Origin: Adiantum capillus-veneris | Taxonomy: Eukaryota > Streptophyta > Polypodiopsida > Polypodiales > Pteridaceae | Assembly (NCBI GenBank): GCA_014529385.2 | Contig: CM043962.1 | Span: 48,744,598 to 48,808,597 of the forward strand | Length of the DNA stretch: 64,000 nt | Reading direction: 5' to 3' | In this document: in pieces, positions 56,119 through 64,000 of the stretch | How positions within the stretch are numbered: the first letter of the stretch is position 1 | Layout of the letters: every line of letters starts with the position of its first letter | The notes under the pieces: model-generated | What the model was told of the DNA's origin: nothing | The model's input: only the letters and a program-made list of their open reading frames with translations | Databases searched by the model: none | Translations under genes and position numbers: made by a program

Positions 56119-57122
56119 ACACGATGGCAATACTAGACAGCGGAGCTGGGGTAGCCATTGCTACAAAAGAAATCTGGAAAAAATGGGGGAAACCAGCAAT
56201 AAGGAAGACTAGGTTGAAACTCCAATTAGCAGATGGACACATGGAGAAACCTATGGGGTTATTAGAGAAAGTTGTAGTGACTTCTTGTGGCATTGAATAC
56301 GAACATACTTTTGCTATTGTCGATTTTGGCAAGGAGAATAACTATGATATCATATTGGGAAGACCATTCATGAGACAGTTGAAAATGGTCCAAGATTGGG
56401 GCTACGATCACCTATACCTGAGAAATATGGAAACCACTACACTTGTGAACCTGAAAGACCATAGCTACAAAGATGTGAACCGAACACCGGTAGAGGAATT
56501 TGATTCAGCTACTTTGGCGGGATCTGAATTTCTAGCTTGGTTAGGTAAACCCAAGGAGTTATGGATGTGTGGAGCCTCGAAATGTGGAAGTCTGAAACGA
56601 GAAGAATATGTTTTAGAAAGGGCGATCGAAGACGAAACTTATATAGGAGAACCCTTTCCAGAGGACACACTTGAACCATTAGAATGGACACACATTCTAG
56701 CAACCCTAGATGTTTGTGCAATTCCGGATGGTCCCACAACGAAATTTTGCGACAAGGACGGGTACGACGTGGTTCCGTACTTCATGTTGAGAATTGTATT
56801 CGAAAAAGAAACTGAAAAGAACGATACACTGGAAAAGGAAGATGAAGAGGAGGTATTTCACGACATTCCCGATCATCCTGAGTGGGGAAATGAAGCAGAC
56901 AACGAGTCAACGGACAATTCAAGCGAAAACGAAGAAACTATAACGGATGTCCGATTTTATGATTTTCCGAACCAAACTAAACAACGCCAGAAACGCTATA
57001 GAGCAAAGAGAAAAACAAAGGGGGTTAGAACCAATCCGATGCCTAGAATAAGAGGAAAAAATCAATTCCTAATGCTAGTAAGGCGGAAGATTGTGTTAAG
57101 GACAAGATTTCTGGAAGAATGA
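56100..57122 (+). CDS. Protease PR1 of element B
   Basis: AILDSGAGVAIATKEIWKKWG has an intact D-S-G, and ~65 residues on comes IILGRPFMRQLKMVQDW. After the domain comes an acidic, then basic linker. The frame enters one register off the gag frame. Whether this is a programmed frameshift or damage is open. The stop overlaps the next ATG (ATGA, 57119-57122). Confidence 0.7.
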   Translation, partial: VEFQGVNTMAILDSGAGVAIATKEIWKKWGKPAIRKTRLKLQLADGHMEKPMGLLEKVVVTSCGIEYEHTFAIVDFGKENNYDIILGRPFMRQLKMVQDWGYDHLYLRNMETTTLVNLKDHSYKDVNRTPVEEFDSATLAGSEFLAWLGKPKELWMCGASKCGSLKREEYVLERAIEDETYIGEPFPEDTLEPLEWTHILATLDVCAIPDGPTTKFCDKDGYDVVPYFMLRIVFEKETEKNDTLEKEDEEEVFHDIPDHPEWGNEADNESTDNSSENEETITDVRFYDFPNQTKQRQKRYRAKRKTKGVRTNPMPRIRGKNQFLMLVRRKIVLRTRFLEE

Positions 57123-58330
57123 GAGGCAATGATCAAAAGAGCTTACGAAAAGACAAAAAAGGCTCAAGAAATCAAGTTCAAAGGAATGGAACGAAAACAG
57201 AAACAGAAAAATCAGAAAAGAACAAGCGCAACAGAGAACACACGGAGTCCAAGCTAGAACGTAGAAACAAGTACAGAGAGCTCAAGAAAACTCTGAAAGA
57301 AGTTTGGACGACAGAAATTGAGAGTGGAGAGGACAAAAATGCCAAAATCAAGGAAAACATGGATGTTCCCTCTCACTATAGGAAATTCACAATAGAGGAT
57401 AGGAAGGTGATATTAACCCCACCTATTCGAGAGAGGAAGGAGAACGAATCTTATGACGGACCGGAGGATGCAAAAAAAGTTGATTTAGCAGCTCCAGGTG
57501 AGCCACCTAGACCGGTGTACATAGCCACAGATTTGTCTCCAGGCGAGGAAGAGAGACTTTTGAGTCTTCTCAGAGAGTATAGGGATGTGTTTGCATGGTC
57601 TTATAAGGACTTAAAGGGAGTTGACCCATCGATATGCCAACACACAATCTCACTGAAACAAGACGCAAAGCCTAGCAGACAGAGACCATACACATATAAT
57701 GATACTTTTGCTAAGCGAATCAAAGAAGAGATAGATAAGCTAATGGAAGCTGAATTCATATACGAGATTGAACACACCGATTGGGTATCTCCTATTGTGG
57801 TAGTACCCAAGAAGAACGGAAAACTCCGAGTGTGTGTCAACTTAAAGAAAGTGAATGCTGCAACAATCAGGGACAATTATCCCCTGCCGATAACTGATCA
57901 TGTTCTAGAGCGTGTATCAGGGAAAACAACATACTCTTTTCTTGATGGTTTTTCAGGATATAACCAGCTAGCCATAGCACCGGAAGATCAACATAAAACA
58001 ACTTTTGCAACTGAGTGGGGAATCTATGCTTATAGGGTTATGCCTTTTGGTCTAACCAATGCTCCCGCAACCTTCCAGAGGCTGATGACGCATGCTTTCA
58101 AAGAATACTTAAGGTTGTTTTTAGAAATATACATGGATGACTTGTGTGTACATTCTCTTCTGAGAGATGAGCATCTAGAACACCTAAGAAAAGTATTTGA
58201 GAAATGTAGGACATATCGCATTTGTCTCAATCCTGAGAAATGTGTGTTTATGGTCCGACAGGGCAGAATTCTCGGACATATTGTCTCACAAAACGGAATA
58301 TCCACGGATTTAGAGAAGATAAAGTTATAG
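57119..58330 (+). CDS. Reverse transcriptase of element B
   Basis: A basic lead-in, then LAAPGEPPRPVYIATDL, FAWSYKDLKGVDP, QRPYTYNDTFAKR, PKKNGKLRVCVNLKKVNAAT, YSFLDGFSGYNQ, MPFGLTNAPATFQRL and the catalytic IYMDDLCVHS, followed by the thumb (LNPEKCVFMVRQGRILGHIV). All RT boxes are readable. A one-base lesion near 58325 gives a TAG, and the frame goes on as VDMPRPTNAKQVQSFMGHCG. Minus-strand cDNA synthesis is the function. Confidence 0.8.
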   Translation: MRGNDQKSLRKDKKGSRNQVQRNGTKTETEKSEKNKRNREHTESKLERRNKYRELKKTLKEVWTTEIESGEDKNAKIKENMDVPSHYRKFTIEDRKVILTPPIRERKENESYDGPEDAKKVDLAAPGEPPRPVYIATDLSPGEEERLLSLLREYRDVFAWSYKDLKGVDPSICQHTISLKQDAKPSRQRPYTYNDTFAKRIKEEIDKLMEAEFIYEIEHTDWVSPIVVVPKKNGKLRVCVNLKKVNAATIRDNYPLPITDHVLERVSGKTTYSFLDGFSGYNQLAIAPEDQHKTTFATEWGIYAYRVMPFGLTNAPATFQRLMTHAFKEYLRLFLEIYMDDLCVHSLLRDEHLEHLRKVFEKCRTYRICLNPEKCVFMVRQGRILGHIVSQNGISTDLEKIKL

Positions 58331-58409
58331 TGGATATGCCTAGACCAACCAATGCGAAACAAGTACAGAGCTTTATGGGACATTGCGGATATTATAACGA
58401 TTCATTTAC

Positions 58410-59390
58410 ATGTACGCTATAATAGGCCAACCACTTTACAGGCTAATAGTGAACTTTGAATGGACAGAGGAGTGTGAGGAATCGTTCAAGAAATTGAAAG
58501 AGGCACTCATTACTGCTCCAGTCTTGAAATCACCAGATTGGGAGAAGATATTCCATGTGCATATAGATGCTTCGGCATATGCAATAGGATGCATTCTGGC
58601 TCAGCCAGAAGAAGGAAACATGGATTTTCCTATCTGTTACGCCAGTCGACAGCTCAACAATGCAGAGAAGAATTACACCACAACAGAGCGAGAAGGATTA
58701 GGAATGATATATGCTGTGAAGAAATTTCGGCATTATCTTCTAGCCAACAAGTTTGTGTTTTTTACGGATCACCAAGCCTTGCTCTACCTAGTGAATAAAC
58801 CATGCAATACGGGGAGAATAGTGAGATGGTTCATTATCTTACTGGAATTCGACTTCACGGTAGTAGTAAAGAAAGGAAAAACACATCTTAGAGCTGATCA
58901 TCTTTCGCGATTGACGAATGGAGAAGACCCTATAGGAGTAGATGACGACATGCCAGACGCGTACTTGTTCAACATAGAAATGATACCGAAGTGGTCTCAA
59001 AATGTCGTTAACCTATTAACCTATGGAGGAGAGTTCGATAGAAGAGAATACAACCAGAAACATATTGCTATTCAGCAATCCAAGAATCTTCAATTGGTTG
59101 CAGGAAGGTTGTATCAATTGGGAAATGATCATGTTTTACGACTATGCATCAATCCTGAGGAATATAATATATATCTGCGCGAAGCACATGTTCAGGAATG
59201 TGCATTTCATTGTTCAAGAAGGAACACATATAGGAATTTGTTACAATTGGGAGTCTATTGGCCAGGAATGAAAGAAAGCGTACATGAATATGTCACTGTA
59301 TGTATTGTATGTTCATCAAAACCGCCAGCAGAGTATTCGACATTATATCAGATAATGATCGCTCCAGAATTGGAGTCAGTATATTGTTGA
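58410..59390 (+). CDS. RNase H and first H2C2 module of element B
   Basis: RT thumb end (FEWTEECEESFKKLKEAL), RNase H (HVHIDASAYAIGCILAQ, YTTTEREGLGMIYAVKK, TDHQALLYLVNK, RADHLSRL), then KWSQNVVNLLT and a full integrase-type zinc module: EAHVQECAFH, LGVYWPGM and CIVC. This frame stops at 59390, where a second, homologous module begins in another frame. In element C only one module is present. Confidence 0.75.
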   Translation: MYAIIGQPLYRLIVNFEWTEECEESFKKLKEALITAPVLKSPDWEKIFHVHIDASAYAIGCILAQPEEGNMDFPICYASRQLNNAEKNYTTTEREGLGMIYAVKKFRHYLLANKFVFFTDHQALLYLVNKPCNTGRIVRWFIILLEFDFTVVVKKGKTHLRADHLSRLTNGEDPIGVDDDMPDAYLFNIEMIPKWSQNVVNLLTYGGEFDRREYNQKHIAIQQSKNLQLVAGRLYQLGNDHVLRLCINPEEYNIYLREAHVQECAFHCSRRNTYRNLLQLGVYWPGMKESVHEYVTVCIVCSSKPPAEYSTLYQIMIAPELESVYC

Positions 59391-60654
59391 ATATCTCACA
59401 AATAGAACTTTCCCAGAAGGAACGTCAAAAGCTCGTCAGAAATCTGTAGAGACAGAAGCTAGAGATTACGCTTTAATAGGAGATCAACTCTATAAGAGGG
59501 GTAAAGACAACCAGCTTAGGATTTGCGCATCAGAGTCTGAGTATGTGATAATCCTGGAGCAAGCTCATGGAGGAGTAGGTGGAGGCCATTTCTCAGGTGA
59601 TAAGACAGCAAAACTTGTCTTAGCCGCAGGAATATGGTGGCCAACATTACATATGGACGCTGAGGAATACGTTAAACGGTGTGATGACTGTCAGCGGACC
59701 AAAGTACCACTTAAAAGAGATGATATGCCGCTTAGACCAATGATGGGGGCAAGAGCTTTTGCAAAATGGGGGATTGATTATGTCGGACCCATTTCACCTC
59801 CTGCATATAAGACTCATGCACAATACATCATTGTGGCTACAGACTATCTAACAAAGTGGGTCGAAGCAAAGGCAACTCAAAAAGCAGATGCCAGGACCAC
59901 GGCACAATTTCTGTATGAATACGTCTTTGTACGATATGGATTGCCAATAGAAATTGTGAGTGATCGAGGCACACATTTTATAAATGAAGTGATAAAGATC
60001 CTTCTAGATGAATTCATGGTAATCCATAGGAAATCAGCCCCGTATCATCCACAAGCAAACGGACAAGCTGAAGCAACAAACAAAACCATATGCACGGTCC
60101 TCACGAAGATTGTATCTGAGTCGAGAACTGACTGGGACCAGAAGTTGCATTCAACATTATGGGCATATAGGGTAGCATATAAAACATCAATAGGAACGAC
60201 TCTATATAACATGGTTTTTGGGCTAAATGCTATCTTACCAATAGAATTCTTGATTTCAACCTTAAGGGTGGCTAAGGATCTAGAGTGGACAGGGCACGAG
60301 CTTTCTGATAGAATAGATGACCTGGAACAGTTAGACGAGCTTCGCCTAAAAGCAGTAGCTTCTATCTACGCTAAAAAAAGGCGACAAAAGGAATTTTTTG
60401 ATAAGCATGTGCGGACTAAAGAGTTTAAGGTTGGGGACTATGTCCTAGTTTACACTCTGAAAGAACATGCTAAGAAGCTAAAAAAGCGAGGGATGGGATC
60501 TCTGGTGATTAAAGATCTATCACCAAGTGGAGCCGTCAAGCTTGCTACATTAGACGGAGAAGAAATGCCCAATTGGATTAGTGGATGCAGAGTGAGACAT
60601 GCTTCTCAAAATACATCAAGAAAAGCTGTGTGTCCAGAAAAAGAAAAAGATTGA
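59368..60654 (+). CDS. Second H2C2 module and integrase of element B
   Basis: WSQYIVEYLT starts a second copy of the module (EQAHGGVGGGHFSG, GIWWPTL, CDDCQR). The core follows with intact catalytic acids: WGIDYVGP, VSDRGTHF and NGQAEATNKTI. The C-terminal domain (VGDYVLVYTL, KRGMGSLVIKDLSPSG) ends without a chromodomain; the frame shifts near 60600 into a basic linker. Integrase joins cDNA ends to the host chromosome. Confidence 0.8.
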   Translation, partial: NWSQYIVEYLTNRTFPEGTSKARQKSVETEARDYALIGDQLYKRGKDNQLRICASESEYVIILEQAHGGVGGGHFSGDKTAKLVLAAGIWWPTLHMDAEEYVKRCDDCQRTKVPLKRDDMPLRPMMGARAFAKWGIDYVGPISPPAYKTHAQYIIVATDYLTKWVEAKATQKADARTTAQFLYEYVFVRYGLPIEIVSDRGTHFINEVIKILLDEFMVIHRKSAPYHPQANGQAEATNKTICTVLTKIVSESRTDWDQKLHSTLWAYRVAYKTSIGTTLYNMVFGLNAILPIEFLISTLRVAKDLEWTGHELSDRIDDLEQLDELRLKAVASIYAKKRRQKEFFDKHVRTKEFKVGDYVLVYTLKEHAKKLKKRGMGSLVIKDLSPSGAVKLATLDGEEMPNWISGCRVRHASQNTSRKAVCPEKEKD

Positions 60655-60868
60655 GGAGGAAGCGCAAGCCGAGGCGAAGGAAAGAATGGAGAAAAGAAGA
60701 CTACTGCGTCAGAAACAGCGCAATGAAGGAGCAATACGAATAAACGCAGTCAGTATAACAGAAATGGATAATGACAAAGAAGAACCCATCATTGAATGCA
60801 AAGTAGGAACCGACCAAATCAAAGCCGGAGCACTATTGGATTCAGGAGCAATACAATGCAATGATTGA
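60599..60868 (+). pseudogene. Linker and remnant PR2 of element B
   Basis: The basic helical linker EEEAQAEAKERMEKRRLLR matches that of element C. Then GALLDSGAI gives a perfect retropepsin active-site box (Asp at 60839) and breaks off. The next frame starts MIDWSSKSVL, the residues expected just after the end of the domain. About 70 central residues are therefore deleted. Confidence 0.55.
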
Positions 60869-61640
60869 CTGGAGTTCTAAATCAGTGCTTATCAAATACG
60901 AAGGTGAAAGTCAATCAGTTAAGTTCACCAAAGGATCAGAGACAACTCCAAAGGAAGAATCCAAGAACAAAGGTAAACAGCAACCAGAGAAAAAGAAGAA
61001 GCAATGGCAACCAAAAGTTTCTATACAACCGGATTACTCTTCGACGAGGAATTCTCAACAGTGGATAAGGAAGACAAGCAATAATATAACAGCTCAACCT
61101 TGGGAAAAAACGGAGTCAAAGTTGGTATGGAGACCAAAAAAGTTTGTGCCAGAGAACACAAAGGTGGAAAGCAGAGTCTTCAATACCAGACAACAGAGTG
61201 ATTCCAGACAATCAAGGACAGTGAAACAGATCTGGATTCCAAAGAAGTTCATGACGGCACAAAGCTATAGCAAGCAAATTTGGATCCCAAAGATTTGTAA
61301 ACAGGAACTCCCTTCAGTACAATCAACGGACACTCCTAGGTATTTCAAGGCGAGGAAATCAACACAAAGGACAAAGCAGGTTTGGGTCGCAAAGAGTTTG
61401 TGGCAAGCACAAGTGAAGCAGAAGTAGATTTGGATTGTAAAAAAGAACAACAAAGTAAAGAAGAATCCATCTACTGATTCTACTACCGAAGTGCCAAAAC
61501 CAACCCAAAACCCGACCACCAATCCTTCAATCAAACAAAGAGCAGCTTTATTGGAAAGACTGTTGTATCATCGCTCTACAATTGCATTGGGAACTTATGA
61601 CCAAAACAACTACAATGCTTCGCCCACAGACACTTCATAG
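60861..61640 (+). CDS. W-x-P-K repeat tail of element B
   Basis: After DWSSKSVLIKYEG comes a Lys/Gln/Ser-rich, probably disordered tail with seven related motifs: QWQPK, QWIRK, VWRPKKF, IWIPKKF, IWIPKIC, VWVAKSL and, after a TAG at 61426, IWIVKKN. It ends near 61640. The regular Trp and basic residues suggest a nucleic-acid or partner-binding short motif. Function unknown. Confidence 0.55.
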
Positions 61641-61659
61641 TCGTCCGGGAGGACTCAGA

Positions 61660-61674
61660 CTAGGAGGGGGGGAG
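61660..61674 (+). other. Internal polypurine tract of element B
   Basis: AGGAGGGGGGGAGG just after the pol tail, preceded by CGTCCGGGAGGACTCAGAC. Its position equals the internal tract of element C. Confidence 0.5.
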
Positions 61675-64000
61675 GTATACAGGTATACAGGAGTTACAAA
61701 GCAGCTACAAGCGCCAAAAACAAAGAAAAACAAAAATTATATTACAAGAGCAGTGTCTTACATGATTTTGCAATTTTTATGTTTGATTGCGGATATTGAT
61801 AATATTTATGCCCTTAAATACCTTGTTTTGCAACAAGAAGAGATCAAATGATGAATTTGGGTCTCTAGACGTGTAAATATCACTAAATAAGAGTGTTTTT
61901 GGAGCTAAAAAGTGGTAATCCAAGTCCAAAAATCACAAATAAATGTATATTCATATACACAGAGTTACCAGCTATTTATCGTGTAGGTTTGGAATTTTTT
62001 GGCTTCAATTTGCTATTTTCCTTTATTTTTATGATTTTCTTGATAAAAGTAAAAGAAAAATAAAAAAACAGGTGAAATGAGATCGAAAAAAATAGACGGT
62101 GATGGTCCTAATGACAAGGGCAACCCATGGTAAAAATTGGGTACAATTCTGAAAAAGTGGACAGATTTCTCAGAAACAGGTCAAACGGAGTCCAAATTGA
62201 GAAATTTCAAATCCTAAAGTGCATTTCACGACGAGATAGGAGCACATGTCAAATTTGGTAACAAGTGATCCGGGAAGTCCGAAGTTAAGTATTTTTCACT
62301 TCACTTTCAAGCTCATTTCCACTATTACCTTCTTGGAGAGAGCAAAGAGCACACAGGAGCATCCGACCTTCTACCGCCTTCTACGACTGCTACGAGAGCT
62401 CAGAGGGCACCATACATGAGAGGTAGACTCGTTGCCATAAGCTTTTGATGCTTATCGTTAACTTTTGTCGCGAAAACTGACCAAAACCAAGAAACAAGAG
62501 CAGACGGGGAATGGGGAGGAACGCTAGGTAGGGGCACAACCGCCTAACCAAACCTTGCAAGAACTTAGAGGTGGGTTACCCTAACATAGAAGATGGGTTT
62601 CTAACACTCAAAGCTCGAGAAAGAACGATTGGAAAAACCCTAGGTCAACAGAGCCTGCAAGAGGCAAACAGGAAAAAGTTGTCGAAATGACACAAAACTT
62701 CTCAGGAAGCTTAACAACATCGAGGGCCATGCAACCATGGAGTATCTCCGGGTTTGGATCACCGAAAGTAGGTCGGAACAACCGATTCGGCTGCAGACAC
62801 ACAAAGCGTCATTTTGGCATAACGGCTAAAATTGACGACCAAATGACATGAAACTTCACAAGCAGCTTCAAATATACATGGATGACTTATGTTTGCAAGC
62901 AAAACCCAAAAGAAAGCTGATTCACTTACCGATGGTGAAAAAGACGCTTTCGGACAACCAAATGGAGAAAGATGGAGAACGGGGAGCCAAAGTCAAGTTC
63001 AACCAAATAGGTGGCTTCACAACATATCCAATGAGCTGGAAATGCAACTCTCGAGAAGAAAAGTTGAAGAAATTCAACTCCAAGGCAAAAAGACGACTTC
63101 GGAGACTGAAATGCCTAAAGGGGGCTTTTTAGCTAAACTAATGACTTTTTAAGTTGAAAACTAGTTAGCAGGGCTTAGGGCACTAGCACAAAGCATTCTT
63201 TGCACAAAAAGACCAACATTTCAAGAAAAGACATCATACGCGTATGATGTCTCACAGCATGATTTTCACATCCATTTCAACATTTGAGTGCATAGCCTCA
63301 TTCCACATGTTAATCACATCCTATGAACCAAGTATCATGAGAATTGGAGTTAGAAAACCCAAGGAAAACCAAAAAGACGCAAAGTAGGCCATAAAATTGA
63401 TTTTTGGTCCTAATTTTGTCAAAATAACTCCAAACTCATTGAAACTTTGTAGGATTGTTGATTAACACATCTACAAGCTATCTGGAACCAAAAAGCACCA
63501 TTTTGACACAAAAGACATCATACGCGTATGATGTCTATTTGCACTTACAGAGCCAAAATTGCTCATTTGTCATCATACATCCATTATATATATCTAATAC
63601 ATGCTACATATGAAGTTTGGAACCATTTGGTCAAGTGGATCACCCCATTAGCCCAATTGAGGGAAAATCCTTCATCCAAAGCCTATTTTTGGCCCAAATC
63701 CAACATACTCAAGTCCAAACCAAGATTTGAGTAGAGACAGTCCTTCACTAGTACATGGGGAGGGGAGTCCACAGAATCAATCCCATGAAAAATTGGTGAA
63801 AAAGACATCATACGCGTATGATGTCTACAGAGCCATTTTTAGCCCAAAATCTATCCAAAATTCATAAATCCACTGAATAAGCCTATCTAAAGCCATATCC
63901 AAGCTTATAGAGAAATTTGGTCCAAAAATACACTAAAAGACATCATACGCGTATGATGTCTCACTATGTGATTTTGGCACCTTAGGGCTTCAACCACCAA
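61675..64000 (+). other. 3' region of element B with four 24-bp palindromes
   Basis: No supported gene; short frames such as 62848-63132 look like chance. Perfect palindromes lie at 63229-63252, 63513-63536, 63803-63826 and 63938-63961, the same sequence as in the leader. The spacing (284, 290, 135) resembles that of the leader (288, 125, 284). Confidence 0.75.

Larger units (their letters stand above)
50251..64000 (+). mobile_element. Ty3/gypsy non-chromodomain element B (3' end outside the window)
   Basis: 5' LTR 50251-51308, tRNA-Asp primer site, 1.4-kb leader with palindromes, gag, protease, RT, RNase H, two H2C2 modules, integrase, linker, remnant second protease, W-x-P-K tail and internal purine tract. 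A long 3' region with palindromes runs past the window end. No second copy of the 5' LTR is seen before 64000, so the 3' LTR should lie beyond. It is the relative of element C and better preserved: RT YMDD and the integrase acidic residues are all present, and only a few indels break the frames. Confidence 0.75.

Noticed and set aside
56095-56130. Programmed frameshift between gag and protease in element B
   Set aside because: The frames do differ here, but no clear slippery site or structure was found. Other indels in this copy make damage just as likely.
62848-63132. 94-codon ORF in the 3' region of element B, with a YMDD-like string
   Set aside because: There are no surrounding RT boxes. 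The match is a single short string in a region without coding character.
51847-63961. CRISPR-like array
   Set aside because: The repeated unit is a palindrome with long, uneven and partly similar spacers in a plant retroelement. No cas genes are present.

Overview
The window looks like nuclear DNA of a land plant with a large, repeat-rich genome. The evidence is nested Ty3/gypsy LTR elements with plant-type primer binding sites (initiator tRNA-Met and tRNA-Asp), GT-AG introns of about 80-870 bp in the one multi-exon gene, LINE and copia debris, and long GA, CT and GT microsatellites. I cannot name the species. A fern or gymnosperm fits the style, but that is a guess.

Layout. (1) 1-14.2 kb is a nest of LTR elements. 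A chromodomain-type gypsy copy (pieces at 199-284, 2919-3022 and 11716-12955) is split by three insertions: an LTR ending at base 198; a short element without recognisable coding sequence at 285-2918 (target duplication AGGAA); and a decayed gypsy element at 3023-11715 (target duplication ACTAT), whose own 3' LTR carries a solo LTR at 10452-11685. This stack sits in the 3' part of another element (12956 to about 14170). (2) 14.5-17.8 kb holds nine exons of a DHHC protein S-acyltransferase whose 5' exons are not in view. (3) 18.7-19.5 kb holds an intronless, GC-richer gene on the minus strand for a secreted rhamnogalacturonan-acetylesterase-like SGNH hydrolase. (4) 19.6-28.3 kb is gene-poor. 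It has microsatellites, two foldback structures (21.4 and 22.6 kb), two LINE tails and a gag-only copia derivative. (5) 28.3-50.2 kb is a chromodomain gypsy element (A), split by a 14.1-kb gypsy element (C, 30578-44682, target duplication ATCTC) and ending in an LTR of its own family in inverted orientation. (6) 50251 to beyond 64000 is a second C-like element (B), the best preserved of all.

The most unusual content is in elements B and C, which are relatives. Both show LTR, tRNA-Asp primer site, a gag starting M-x-LRS with tandem CX2CX3HX4C knuckles, protease, RT-RNase H and integrase. After integrase both carry a basic linker, a second retropepsin-like domain, and a tail with repeated W-x-P-K motifs. 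Both also have an internal polypurine tract in addition to, or well upstream of, the terminal one. C then carries an intact 140-codon ORF behind a textbook 3' splice site. B has two tandem integrase H2C2 zinc modules and eight copies of a 24-bp palindrome, four before gag and four after pol. Most elements contain stops and frameshifts, so they are probably immobile copies of lineages that were once active.
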